The position numbers and the translations under genes were made by a program. Under the pieces are notes generated by a model. It was given only the letters and a program-made list of their open reading frames with translations, did no database searches and was not told the DNA's origin. From Accumulibacter phosphatis (GTDB lineage: Bacteria; Pseudomonadota; Gammaproteobacteria; Burkholderiales; Rhodocyclaceae): DNA of 64,000 nucleotides. This document shows positions 8,956 through 17,275 of this stretch, piece by piece. Numbering within the stretch: position 1 is the stretch's first letter; every line of letters starts with the position of its first letter. The DNA lies in assembly GCF_000024165.1 (NCBI RefSeq), contig NC_013194.1, positions 1,488,001-1,552,000 on the forward strand. The letters run 5' to 3'.

Positions 8956-10164
8956 TCAGGTGCCCGCGGAGAACAGCGGTACGCGTGCGAGGTGAGAGGA
9001 AAGGCGGTCGCGCGCCTGCGCGGTGTAACCGAAGTCGCCGCGTGAGGCGTGCCATGCCGTCATGATCGCTTCTCCGACGCGCTCGATCCGGGTAGCCATC
9101 AGCGCTTCGTCGTCGCCAATCTTGCGCGCGAGGCGCAGGAACGATTCGTGAGTGACGTCCTGCCAGCGTTTCGAACGCGCGAGGTTGAGCGCCAACTGGT
9201 CGTCGGCCTTGTACTGAACGGTCGATACGAAATCGTAAGCGGGCGCAAGTCGGGCGTTGGCGCCGTCTGGGTAGATCAGGCTCCAGTTCTTGAGGTGGGC
9301 ATCGCCGTTACCAGAGGCAATGACGAAAACCAGTCGCCGGATGAATTCGTCCAGTTCCGATTCTCCCGCGAGTTTGTATACCAGGTTGGCCAGCGTTTCG
9401 TAGTTGTAGCTGGCGTATTTTTGCTCGGGGTAGAGCCCCAGAATCTGCGCGAAGTCCTCGATGTGAACGCGCCTGCCCGGCGACGGGCGGTCGAAGCGGC
9501 GGACAGCCAGAGCCGTTTGACCTCCGAATGTACTGGCTTCCGACGGTAAGCCAGAAATCTCGGCAACCGGAATCAACCGAATTTCCGGGATATCGATGCC
9601 GCTGGCCTTTGCCCAGAGCATGGTTGCCTGCTCGTTTTCGGGCACACCTGGAAAGCGGGCGTCCGGCAACTTGACGATCCAGTCGCCGCCGGTGCCGCTG
9701 ACCGGGATGGTCAGTCCGCGCCCTTCGCGTCGGGCGGAAAACTTGAGCTGTACTCCGGCCAGCGAAAAATGCCAGTCGCTTTCGCCGGCGTGCCCTTCGG
9801 TCGCCTGAAGGGTTGCGTCTGCGGTTTCCGGCAACGCCTCGTCGGCCGTGATGCGAACGGCACCGGGCAAATCCTCTCCCAGGTGATGGAGGAGGAAGAA
9901 CTCGCGATATACCGAAACACCGGCCTGGCGGGCAATCATTTCGCGCAAGGGACCTTCCGGTAGCAGATTGGAAAACCATGGCGGTGTGCGTGATCGGGAG
10001 GCATGCACCTGGTCAGGATCGTCGAGAAACTGTTGCCCAAGTATCGGCCTGGGATAGGCTCGCTTGTACGATTCGACGAGCCTGAACTCGCAGCCGTCGT
10101 TGCGCGTCAGGTTCAGTTGCCCGACGTGGATGTCGTTGATCCATACGCCAAGGTTGTGCTCCAT
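8956..10164 (-). CDS. HipA-like serine/threonine kinase (toxin-type)
   Basis: The product is 402 residues. The N-terminal HipA domain (to ~110) is followed by the kinase core: ATP-loop region FSLAGVQLK (133-141), Lys165 in WIVKLP, catalytic loop GNGDAHLKN (285-293, Asp288) and the metal-binding Asp311 in LAPAYDF. All kinase motifs are intact. HipA kinases of toxin-antitoxin systems phosphorylate tRNA synthetases and are held by a HipB antitoxin. Here no hipB is adjacent. Instead the ATG follows the TGA of the DUF262 gene with no gap, so the two are almost certainly translationally coupled. A role in regulated growth arrest or phage defence is inference. Confidence 0.88.
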   Translation of the reverse strand: MEHNLGVWINDIHVGQLNLTRNDGCEFRLVESYKRAYPRPILGQQFLDDPDQVHASRSRTPPWFSNLLPEGPLREMIARQAGVSVYREFFLLHHLGEDLPGAVRITADEALPETADATLQATEGHAGESDWHFSLAGVQLKFSARREGRGLTIPVSGTGGDWIVKLPDARFPGVPENEQATMLWAKASGIDIPEIRLIPVAEISGLPSEASTFGGQTALAVRRFDRPSPGRRVHIEDFAQILGLYPEQKYASYNYETLANLVYKLAGESELDEFIRRLVFVIASGNGDAHLKNWSLIYPDGANARLAPAYDFVSTVQYKADDQLALNLARSKRWQDVTHESFLRLARKIGDDEALMATRIERVGEAIMTAWHASRGDFGYTAQARDRLSSHLARVPLFSAGT

Positions 10165-11829
10165 TCAGCCCTCCTCGTCGTCGACGATCAGCGACGCGAT
10201 CCTCGGCCGATCGGACTCGTCCCAGCGGGCATGGCGAGCGAAGAATAGCTCTACGAGCGGCCGCATCCACTCGGCGCGCAACTTCAGGAAAGCGGCGCTA
10301 TCGCCGTCATCGAGCGCCCGTCGAACGGCTGCGCTGATGCCATGCGACAGCAGGAGGCGGGAATCATCGATTCCGACCAGCACGCGGCGTACGCCCCTCT
10401 GGTGTGGCGGATGGATGAGCCGGTTGGCTGCCGATTGCAGCGCTTCCTCAGCTTTGCCGGCACGCACTGGAAAGATCTGCACCAGTGGTGATGAGTCATG
10501 GCCCGAATGGACTTGGCTCATGAGTCGCCCGGCGGCCAGCCTGTCGCCGGTTACCAAGTCGCGTGGTTCGAGGCTAAACAGGGCAAGGGCCAGCAGCTTG
10601 CTCGCCGCGAAGCGGAAATTGAAGCGATCGGCGACGTCGGGTATTGCCGATGGTTTTCCGCTGACCATCTCCAGCATCCCATTGACGGAGCGTTCCTCAC
10701 TTTCCGGGAGAATGCGCGCCAGGGCCTTGCGCGTCGAAACGGTATCTCCCTGGTGAGCGCCATTCAGCGCGCCGCGCCAGATCCAGCGTGCCAGCAGTTC
10801 GCGCGATCGCGGCGACGGTTGGGGATGGAGCTGGAAGAACCTGCCCAGGGTCACGAACGCCTGCTTGTAAGGCAGCAGGTCGTAATGGGGGATGCCTGCA
10901 TCGCTCTTGAGGAACTGGATAATCTGGCTTGCGGTGGCCGCCGTCAACCGGTACGCCTGTTCGGCTTCCTTGTCAGTCAGGCGTGGCGGGTCGCTGCGGG
11001 CGCTTTCCACGACCGGTAGCCCGAGCAGAACGCGCAGCAGCCGGTGCAGAATTCTTTCTTCGATTCGCCCGAAATCCAGTTTTTCCAACTCGGAAGAAAT
11101 CTGTGTGATGGTCGCTGGCCGGCTCTGCAAGCGCGAGCCGTTGAGCGCGTCGAAAACGTCGGAATCGTCAAGCGACTTGCCGGCCGAATTGATCCGATTG
11201 AAGATGTCACGCAGAATGGCCTGGTCGTCGCTGCGGACAATGTAGGCGGGGATCTCGTATTCGCGTAGGCGCCGGCCCAACTGGATTGCCGTGTCGCGCC
11301 TTTGCCGACTGCCGGGCGCGGCGGCGTGGTCGAGCAACCATTGCATCAGCTTTTCCGCGTCAAGCACGACGGTCATTGGCAGCCAGCGCGACGGATCGGC
11401 GCGGCGCTCGCCGATGGCAGGAGGAGCAACAAAGTCCGCCGCATCGAGGTCGACGTACAGGGCGAAGTCATCCGAGTCCGGGTCGGCAGCGAGCAATGTC
11501 CGGGCAAGGGAGACAATTCGCTGCTGACCATCGACCACCCACAAGGCATTCGGCATCTGCGGAGCAGGCAGGGCGAGCGATCCGAAACGCACTTCGCCCG
11601 CCGGCGCCGCTGCTTCCCAGAGCAGCAGCGTTCCCACCGGATAACCCCGAAAAAGGCTTTCCAGCAGGAGCCTGGCATCCATGCGGTCCCATTTGAGGCC
11701 GCGCTGGAAACTGGGAATGCGAAGCCGGCCGCTTGCCACCACCTCCAGCAGGTCCTGGACGCTGAAGGTCCGCGCTTCCGGGCGTCTGTCGAGCAGCGCG
11801 TTGCTTGTGTGGTTGGCCGCGGTCGTCAT
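10165..11829 (-). CDS. DUF262 (ParB/GmrS-like) domain protein
   Basis: The product is 554 residues from the ATG at 11829. The DUF262 domain is clear: RIPSFQRGLKWDR (37-49), LLLESLFRGYPVGTLLLWE and the signature DGQQR (100-104), which in GmrSD and BrxU proteins belongs to a nucleotide-binding or hydrolysing site. No HNH (DUF1524/GmrD) nuclease motif is visible in the C-terminal half. That half contains helical text typical of stand-alone DUF262 proteins (LLARWIWRGALNG...). The long open frame upstream of 11829 is a shadow of the RES and Xre genes. It lies 35 bp downstream of the RES toxin and abuts the HipA-like kinase, giving a four-gene unit. A defence role is inference. Confidence 0.85.
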   Translation of the reverse strand: MTTAANHTSNALLDRRPEARTFSVQDLLEVVASGRLRIPSFQRGLKWDRMDARLLLESLFRGYPVGTLLLWEAAAPAGEVRFGSLALPAPQMPNALWVVDGQQRIVSLARTLLAADPDSDDFALYVDLDAADFVAPPAIGERRADPSRWLPMTVVLDAEKLMQWLLDHAAAPGSRQRRDTAIQLGRRLREYEIPAYIVRSDDQAILRDIFNRINSAGKSLDDSDVFDALNGSRLQSRPATITQISSELEKLDFGRIEERILHRLLRVLLGLPVVESARSDPPRLTDKEAEQAYRLTAATASQIIQFLKSDAGIPHYDLLPYKQAFVTLGRFFQLHPQPSPRSRELLARWIWRGALNGAHQGDTVSTRKALARILPESEERSVNGMLEMVSGKPSAIPDVADRFNFRFAASKLLALALFSLEPRDLVTGDRLAAGRLMSQVHSGHDSSPLVQIFPVRAGKAEEALQSAANRLIHPPHQRGVRRVLVGIDDSRLLLSHGISAAVRRALDDGDSAAFLKLRAEWMRPLVELFFARHARWDESDRPRIASLIVDDEEG

Positions 11830-11864
11830 GGCTGTGGTCGGGTTGACATGTTCGGTCGATTGTT

Positions 11865-12575
11865 TCACAAGCCTCTTGTTTCTTGGCGGTCCAGTCTCTC
11901 CACCTGGGGTTGCCGGTTGCCCGCCCAGGTCAGGCGAAACGACGCGGCGCGGCGTGGATTGCCGACCAGCGCCGGCCGGAAGCAGGCGAGGTTGGTGCCG
12001 CCGGCGCGGCGCACGCTGGGGTAGATGACTCCCAGCGAGCCGGCGTCGAGCAGGCGTGCCGCGAGACCCTGCGATGCGACATAACTGGCGGGGTCGAGAC
12101 AGGCGGCGAAGGCCGGCGCGGCGCGCAGATCGTGGAACTCGCTGCTGAAATCGGCGAGCAGCTCCTGGTAGTTGACGCTGTCGTCGAAGCGGTCGATTTC
12201 CTGGTACTCGACTGTCTTGTGGAAAATGATTTCGGCCAGTGCCGTTTCCAGTTCGAAAGCGCAATACCAGGCGCCGCGTTCGCCGTCGTTGAAGCGGCTG
12301 CCTTCCGGGCGCGGGTAGGTGAAGGCGGCATTGACGATGCGGAAGTTCGGCACGCCGAAAACCAGCTCGTCGACGCCGATTCCCGGCAGGCCGCCGCGCT
12401 CGCCGATCAGCCTCTCGTTGGTGGCGTTGTCGAGTTCGAAGAGGTCGCGCAGGTGGTCGAGGTTCTCGGCGATAGCGGTCAGTACCGAGTCCTCGCGCTC
12501 GGCAAAACGCGACGGAATCAGCCGCACCGTATCGATCTGGCGCAGGTGCGACAGGCTCGGCAGTGGCGGGTTCAT
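11865..12575 (-). CDS. RES-domain toxin (NAD+-degrading type)
   Basis: The product is 236 residues. The RES fold is shown by the hallmark residues: Arg in GSRFNDGERGAWYCAFELET, then ALAEIIFH with Glu, and a Ser-rich middle (DAGSLGVIYPSVRRAGGTNL). RES toxins such as MbcT and Res degrade NAD+ (phosphorolysis or hydrolysis) and arrest growth until bound by their Xre/MbcA antitoxin. The start at 12575 overlaps the antitoxin stop by 4 bp (ATGA), the usual antitoxin-first order. The frame open upstream to 12701 is antitoxin shadow. Confidence 0.9.
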   Translation of the reverse strand: MNPPLPSLSHLRQIDTVRLIPSRFAEREDSVLTAIAENLDHLRDLFELDNATNERLIGERGGLPGIGVDELVFGVPNFRIVNAAFTYPRPEGSRFNDGERGAWYCAFELETALAEIIFHKTVEYQEIDRFDDSVNYQELLADFSSEFHDLRAAPAFAACLDPASYVASQGLAARLLDAGSLGVIYPSVRRAGGTNLACFRPALVGNPRRAASFRLTWAGNRQPQVERLDRQETRGL

Positions 12576-13009
12576 ATGCCGCCGCGCCGCGCTTCGAGCA
12601 GTTTGCGCACGGTCTGCATGGCCAGCAGGCCGCCGCCGAGCATGAAAGCGAGCGGCGAGCGGCCGGCGAAAACCCGGTTGCTGTTCGGCAGGCTGACCCA
12701 CTCATCGGCCAGCTTGTCGCCGTAAAGGATGTGCAAAGCCTTGTAGATGCCGATCAGGTAGGAGATGCGCGTGATCCGGTCGACTTCGAGCAGCCGGTCG
12801 GGGTTCTTCTTCCACTCGTAGAAGGCGCTGCTCGACAGGCCGCCGAGCAGTTCGCGCGCGTCTTCATCGCGCAACCGCCAGGCACTTGCCAGATTGAAGA
12901 AACCCTGCAGCGCCGACTTCGAAAGGCGCTCGCGCTCGGCGCGCGCGTTGAGATCGACAAGCGTTGCCGGTTCGAAGCGGCTGGCGGGGTAGGCATAGGC
13001 AAGGTTCAT
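12572..13009 (-). CDS. Xre/MbcA/ParS-type antitoxin of RES toxin
   Basis: The product is 145 residues. The N-terminal helix-turn-helix-like half (LSKSALQGFFNLASAWRL, then ELLGGLSSSAFYEWKK) is followed by the DUF2384-type C-terminal half (RISYLIGIYKALHILYG, EWVSLPN, FAGRSPLAFMLGGG), which plugs the RES active site in known complexes. It has a strong AAGGAG site 5 nt before the ATG and a plausible promoter just upstream. These antitoxins usually repress their own operon, so the whole four-gene unit is probably autoregulated; I could not pick out a symmetric operator. Confidence 0.88.
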   Translation of the reverse strand: MNLAYAYPASRFEPATLVDLNARAERERLSKSALQGFFNLASAWRLRDEDARELLGGLSSSAFYEWKKNPDRLLEVDRITRISYLIGIYKALHILYGDKLADEWVSLPNSNRVFAGRSPLAFMLGGGLLAMQTVRKLLEARRGGI

Positions 13010-13029
13010 CGGTTTCTCCTTCTAAGGAT

Positions 13030-13057
13030 ATTTTATACTCCGTTTCTGGAATTGCAA
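13030..13057 (-). promoter_or_regulatory. Putative promoter of the antitoxin-toxin-DUF262-HipA operon
   Basis: On the minus strand TTGCAA (13057-13052) and TAAAAT (13035-13030) are separated by 16 nt, with the AT-rich stretch unlike its GC-rich surroundings. It lies 20-48 bp upstream of the antitoxin ATG. This is the only promoter-like element seen before the four-gene unit. Confidence 0.4.
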
Positions 13058-13295
13058 GGGAGTCGGGCACTGTTGTGCCGTGTTGCCGGATGCCCGCGAA
13101 CCGAAATTGACGCGGGTTTGGTGCGCCACCCGTACTCGATGGAGTGTGCCTGAGTTTCTTCTCCATCCAGCCCAATGAACGCCGATGCCGTGGTCTGAAG
13201 TAACGCTGCAAGCGCCATCCTCAAACGATCTGGCATCGCCAACAAGGTGTAGCGCCCGTTGCCGGCGGCTTGTCAAGTAGCGTAGGATGACGCCC

Positions 13296-13526
13296 ATGAG
13301 CACCCTCACTTTTGACACCCACAAAGTCGTCAAGCGCCTGATGGAGGCCGGCATGCCCGAGGCGCAGGCGGAGATTCTCGCGGAAGAGCAGGCCCGCTTG
13401 ATTGACGAGAGGATCGCCACCAAGCTGGACATCGCCGAGGTCAAAGCCGAGTTGGTTCTGGTCAAGTGGATTGTCACCACTGTGCTGGCTCTGGCGCTGG
13501 CGAACTTCGCCAAGCAGTTCTTCTAA
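13296..13526 (+). CDS. Short DUF1640-like coiled-coil membrane protein
   Basis: The product is 76 residues: MSTLTFDTHKVVKRLMEAGM, then PEAQAEILAEEQARLIDERIATKLDIAEVKAEL and one C-terminal transmembrane helix (LVKWIVTTVLALALANFAKQFF, split here). This is the DUF1640/CCDC90 pattern, but the central coiled coil is much shorter than in full-length bacterial members, so it may be an internally deleted copy. The ATG at 13296 has an AGGA 9 nt upstream; an earlier in-frame ATG at 13287 is possible. The role is unknown. Confidence 0.7.
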   Translation: MSTLTFDTHKVVKRLMEAGMPEAQAEILAEEQARLIDERIATKLDIAEVKAELVLVKWIVTTVLALALANFAKQFF

Positions 13527-14014
13527 TCCATCACGGCGACACCGCAAGAGCAGCGATCGGACGGATCAGCGCCGATGCACACAAGCATCTCGGGTAAGTC
13601 CTTAGACCAGCATGCGGCGACAGGAACCTGGTTGTCTCCTCGCAGAGGATTCCCAGGCACGCCCTCATTGCCGGCGTGTGTGGACGTGTCGTCGCTTTCT
13701 CCAAGATCGAGCGCTCTGCGTTGCGACGACTTTTCAGATGTGCTTGCGGATGTCAGCAACAACCCAGTTTACCGATCGATTGCCGCCGCTATCCGATCGT
13801 CCGGCCTTCCTGCGGTAGGTAGGTCGACAACCATTTGTACGTCCTCCAGCTTGCGCTTCTCGAAGCGACGCGAAACGGATTGACTGACACCCTTCTCGGA
13901 TGTCTGCTCAAGTCGCCCGATGATGCGCGACAGCGGCTGGCCCAGTTGTTTTGCAAGCGGCGTCACGAGGATTCCTGACCGACGCCATCCTGCGCGCCAT
14001 GGTTCACCGCCCAT
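13527..14014. other. 488-bp stretch with no supported gene
   Basis: No family is recognisable on either strand. An open minus-strand frame at 13769-14014 (81 codons, ending RPDDRIAAAIDR) has fairly natural amino-acid composition but no ribosome-binding site I trust. A plus-strand fragment ending SPDDARQRLAQLFCKRRHEDS at about 13880-13970 could equally be a decayed gene end. Confidence 0.4.
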
Positions 14015-15928
14015 CTACTTCCGGGGCTGATACGCCATCGAGCGTGCCGAGAGGCTGAAGGCATCCGAGAAGCAGGCACCGTCCTCGGCCCCGTGCTGCT
14101 TGAGGAAGGGGAAGATCGCCTCGATCATGCGCACCGAGCCGCAGGCGTAGATCTCGTGCTGCTTGAGTTCGGGGAAGTCTTCGAGAATCGCTTCATGGAC
14201 GAGGCCGGTGCGGCCGCTCCACTGGTCTTCGGGCGCCGCTTCGGAGAGTACCGGGATGAAGTGGAAGTTGGCGTGCTCGCGCGCCCAGCGCGTGGGCAGC
14301 TCGGGCAGGTAGAGGTCCTTGAGGCCCTTCACGCCCCAGTAGAGGTGGATTTCACGCTTGAGCCCGCGTTTGAAGGCATCCTCGACCATGCTCTTGACCG
14401 GCGCAAAGCCCGTTGCACCGGCGACGAAGACGATCGGCCGATCCGACTCGCGCAGCGAGAAGTCGCCGATCGGTCCCTCGAAGCGGACCTCATCTCCCTC
14501 CTTCATCTGCTCGAAGACGTGCGTGGTGAAGCGGCCGCCGGGCATCAGGCGAATCTGCAGTTCCACGAATTCGTCCTCGTGCGGCGGATTGGCAAACGAG
14601 AAGGCGCGGCGCTGACCATCGTCGAGAATGATGTTGACGTATTGGCCGGCCTTGAAGCGGATCTGCTGCCCTTCCGGGAGCTTGAGCAGGACGCGCATGA
14701 CGTCGTGGGTGAGTTTCTCCATCATGACGACGCGGGCGGTGTATTCCTGGAAACTCCTGGCGAAGGCGCCGGCCTCGTACTCGATGACGGCGTCCTCGAG
14801 CGCGGTGGCGCAGCACATCAGTACCTTGCCCTGGGCCAACTCCTCGGCCGAGAGCGCGCTCGGCTGGTAGAGGCCGGGATCGACCTTGCCCTGCAACACC
14901 GTGCACTTGCAGACGCCGCAGCCGCCGTTGCGGCACTCGTAGGGCAGGTCGATTTCCTGGCGCAGGCCGGCGTCGAGCAGCGTTTCGTCGAAGCGCGCGT
15001 TGACCGACCGGTGGTCCGGGTGGAAGGTGATCGAAGTCAGCGCCTTGGCCGAACCCAATCGTTTGGGCGGTAACCAGGGAACCAGGAAGAGCAGGGCAGT
15101 CAAACCCAGCACCCAGTACCAGACGTGCAGTGGCGGGAGTATGTAAACCAGCGCCAGCACCGGCAACTCGAACCAGTCGAACTCGATGTTGGTCGGCACC
15201 ACCGCCATGTCGGCTTCGCCACCCTGGCTGAGAATCGGCTTGACCAGCGCCAGGGCGATGAACATCAGTGTCACGGCGATGGCGATCGGCTGCGGCGGGT
15301 TGATGTGCGCGCGCGGCACGCGCTGCACGTGCACCCACATGATGATGGCGACGATCAGCGGTGCGCCGATGTGGATGAAGGCGAGCAGCGTGAACAGGCG
15401 GCTATTGACGGTTTCCAGGTAGAGGAAGTTGCGGATCAGCGTGCCGTTGAACATCGGCAGGATGTCGAACCACTCGGCGGTGGCGATGACCACGAACTGC
15501 GCCAGCTTGTCCCAGACCAGCATGAAGCCATTGACGCCGGCGATGTAGACCAGCCACAGCAGCGCGACGCCGGTCAGCCACGAAAACGAGCGGAAGCCAC
15601 GATAGCGGTCGTAGGCGAAATGCCGCAGCATGTGCAGCAGCATCGTCAGGATCATGCCGTCGGTCGCATAGCGGTGGATGCTGCGCAGAATCCCGCCGGC
15701 CCACCACTGGTTGTGCGTGATCCGCTCGACCGAGTCGAAGGCGTCATGCACGCCGGTGTCCGCGAAGATGTACAGGTAGAGGCCGGAGCCGACCAGCAGC
15801 CAGAACTGCCAGAAGCTGATCGTCCCCAGATGGTAGAAGGGGTTGAGCTTGTCGCCGAAAGCGATGTTGAAGACGTTCTCGATGCGCATGAAGAACCAGC
15901 GCACGATTCGTTGCAGAAGTTTGACCAT
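14015..15928 (-). CDS. Fusion: cytochrome b - [2Fe-2S] ferredoxin - FAD/NAD(P) reductase
   Basis: The product is 637 residues. Residues 1-290 are a membrane cytochrome b of the b/b6 N-terminal type: His85/His99 and His186/His200 form two pairs 14 apart that would hold two b hemes between helices. Residues ~295-385 are a plant-type [2Fe-2S] ferredoxin with Cys332, Cys337, Cys340 and Cys372. Residues ~390-637 are a ferredoxin-NADP reductase module (FAD: RRAFSFANPP; nucleotide: VFVAGATGFAPVKSM, CGSVRM). The protein could pass electrons between quinol and NAD(P)H at the membrane. I recall such a fusion being proposed in Accumulibacter for quinol re-oxidation in anaerobic TCA cycling. It follows a one-helix protein and an FNR-type promoter. 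Confidence 0.92.
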   Translation of the reverse strand: MVKLLQRIVRWFFMRIENVFNIAFGDKLNPFYHLGTISFWQFWLLVGSGLYLYIFADTGVHDAFDSVERITHNQWWAGGILRSIHRYATDGMILTMLLHMLRHFAYDRYRGFRSFSWLTGVALLWLVYIAGVNGFMLVWDKLAQFVVIATAEWFDILPMFNGTLIRNFLYLETVNSRLFTLLAFIHIGAPLIVAIIMWVHVQRVPRAHINPPQPIAIAVTLMFIALALVKPILSQGGEADMAVVPTNIEFDWFELPVLALVYILPPLHVWYWVLGLTALLFLVPWLPPKRLGSAKALTSITFHPDHRSVNARFDETLLDAGLRQEIDLPYECRNGGCGVCKCTVLQGKVDPGLYQPSALSAEELAQGKVLMCCATALEDAVIEYEAGAFARSFQEYTARVVMMEKLTHDVMRVLLKLPEGQQIRFKAGQYVNIILDDGQRRAFSFANPPHEDEFVELQIRLMPGGRFTTHVFEQMKEGDEVRFEGPIGDFSLRESDRPIVFVAGATGFAPVKSMVEDAFKRGLKREIHLYWGVKGLKDLYLPELPTRWAREHANFHFIPVLSEAAPEDQWSGRTGLVHEAILEDFPELKQHEIYACGSVRMIEAIFPFLKQHGAEDGACFSDAFSLSARSMAYQPRK

Positions 15929-15993
15929 GGTCGATGTCGGCTCGAAAAATGGGTGAGGCGTGAGTGCTTACCTGACAGTCGCTGCGGCAGCGA

Positions 15994-16491
15994 TCATTTG
16001 AAGAACAGGCCGCCGCGGTCCGGGTTGAAGTCGATCACCATCACCTGTGCCGGAGCGAGCGTGATCTGCTCGTCCTTGACGTAGTCGAAGCCCGGTTTCA
16101 CGAGGTTGTCGTCCATTCGGACGGCCAACTGATGGGTGCCCGCCTTGACCTCGAAGCGCTTGTAGACGGTCGACACGCCATCCTTGTACAGGCCGGTCGG
16201 ATGCATCACGGTGCGGAAAACGGGCTGGCCGTCGAGATCGACTTCCAGCCGGATGTCGGAGCGCTCGCGCGGACAATCCATCGGCGCGCGCATGTTCGGC
16301 GGCATCTTCGCCAGTTCTTCGGGCGTGCGCTTGCGGCACTCGCGGTCACCGAGGTGGCTGATCGACAGCTTGATCAGCGCGACGTCGTTCGGGATTTGCT
16401 GGTACTTCGGCCAGGTGGCAAAAACGCCGATGAAAGCGGCAAACGCGCCGTAGAGAATCACCTGGCCGACGATGGCGGTGGGTTTGAGCAT
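15994..16491 (-). CDS. Single-helix membrane-anchored periplasmic protein, unknown
   Basis: The product is 165 residues with one N-terminal transmembrane helix (QVILYGAFAAFIGVFATWP) and a periplasmic, mostly beta domain with two cysteines (DRECRKRTPEE, APMDCPRERS). I do not recognise the family. It sits between the FNR-type promoter and the cytochrome b fusion, 65 bp upstream of the latter on the same strand, and is presumably an accessory subunit or assembly factor of that complex. Directly upstream lies a truncated cytochrome b start. Confidence 0.75.
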   Translation of the reverse strand: MLKPTAIVGQVILYGAFAAFIGVFATWPKYQQIPNDVALIKLSISHLGDRECRKRTPEELAKMPPNMRAPMDCPRERSDIRLEVDLDGQPVFRTVMHPTGLYKDGVSTVYKRFEVKAGTHQLAVRMDDNLVKPGFDYVKDEQITLAPAQVMVIDFNPDRGGLFFK

Positions 16492-16519
16492 GGTGTGAAG
16501 CGCTCCGCAGAGAGAGTGA

Positions 16520-16594
16520 AAGTTCGAGAGCGTCTGCGATGCGCAGGAAGACGCGACGCACGCCCTTGCGCAAGCCTGGGTGGAAGGCGCCCAC
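16520..16594 (-). pseudogene. Truncated N-terminus of a third cytochrome b gene
   Basis: A GTG at 16594 opens AFHPGLRKGVRRVFLRIADAL, which aligns with the start of the cytochrome b-ferredoxin gene (GTG, SFHATLRQGASSVFLRIEEAL). Base identity is high over this stretch. After about 25 codons similarity stops and no cytochrome follows, so this is a remnant of a duplication. It lies 35 nt below the predicted transcription start, as in the intact copy. Confidence 0.7.
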
Positions 16595-16628
16595 TGGCCT
16601 TCCCGACCGGTGTCGGCGCTGCTTATTA

Positions 16629-16677
16629 GTTATTGATTATATTGACAGCGTCACCGCGGCGAATTGACACGTGTCAA
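16629..16677 (-). promoter_or_regulatory. FNR-type class II promoter
   Basis: A perfect 14-bp palindrome TTGACACGTGTCAA (16664-16677) matches the FNR/Dnr consensus TTGAT-N4-ATCAA. On the minus strand a perfect TATAAT lies at 16641-16636. The palindrome centre (16670.5) is 34.5 bp from the -10 edge, which puts it at about -41.5 from a start near 16629, the classic position for FNR activation. The unit driven is the cytochrome remnant, the one-helix protein and the cytochrome b fusion. Confidence 0.75.
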
Positions 16678-16721
16678 ATCCGCGGACGTAACCGACGTAA
16701 ACCTCGGGCTGTGGGCGCTGG

Positions 16722-17171
16722 CTACCGGTCGGCAGCAGGTTCGCCGGGGAGCCACTCGCCGCACAGGACTTGCCCCTGAAAAGACCATGGGCAGCACTCA
16801 GGGAAATCCGCCAGGCCGGTTTCGGTGGCCGCCAGAGCCACCGCGTCTGCCCAGATTTCCGCATTCCAGTCGTCGTCGGACAACACGGCCTGGAGACTTG
16901 GCGCTTTGGCTAGGCGTTTGCTGATCCCTTGCCGTTGCGCCCTGATCGTCCGCTGCCAGTTCGCTCCTCTGCGGTCAGGTTGGAACTGCCACTTGAGAAG
17001 ATGCGCCAGCAGGATCGCCATCCGACTGGCCAACTCACGCTGTTCGCTCTTGCCCACGTCTTCGATCTCCTCAGCGATATGCTCGATATCCAGTCGGTCG
17101 AACTGCCCGGCGCGCAAGAGCCTTGCCTGTTCATTTGCCCAGGCGATGATGTCCTTTTCGTAGGTTTGCAC
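16722..17171 (-). CDS. DUF29 family protein
   Basis: The product is 149 residues. The text follows DUF29: YEKDIIAWANEQARLLRAGQ, DIEHIAEEIEDVGKSEQREL, the helix SRMAILLAHLLKWQFQPDRR and GANWQRTIRAQR. These all-helical proteins are common in cyanobacteria and proteobacteria, often scattered and in mobile regions; function unknown. The start is the GTG at 17171 because AAGGAG lies 5 nt upstream; the frame is open to 17201 with no similarity. It is not linked to the cytochrome genes on either side by function. Confidence 0.8.
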   Translation of the reverse strand: MQTYEKDIIAWANEQARLLRAGQFDRLDIEHIAEEIEDVGKSEQRELASRMAILLAHLLKWQFQPDRRGANWQRTIRAQRQGISKRLAKAPSLQAVLSDDDWNAEIWADAVALAATETGLADFPECCPWSFQGQVLCGEWLPGEPAADR

Positions 17172-17275
17172 GACGCTTCTCCTTTTTGTGTGGACTCCCA
17201 CCCTATCGCTTTAGGCTAGGCAAGCTTCCTGGTCGTGTCAACTCGCCCGTCGCTCCGTCGCTGACGGCCACGGGT

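Noticed and set aside
11830..12705. 846-residue protein covering DUF262 and upstream DNA
   Set aside because: The N-terminal ~290 codons are Arg/Pro-rich shadow of the RES and Xre genes, which have clear domains in other frames.
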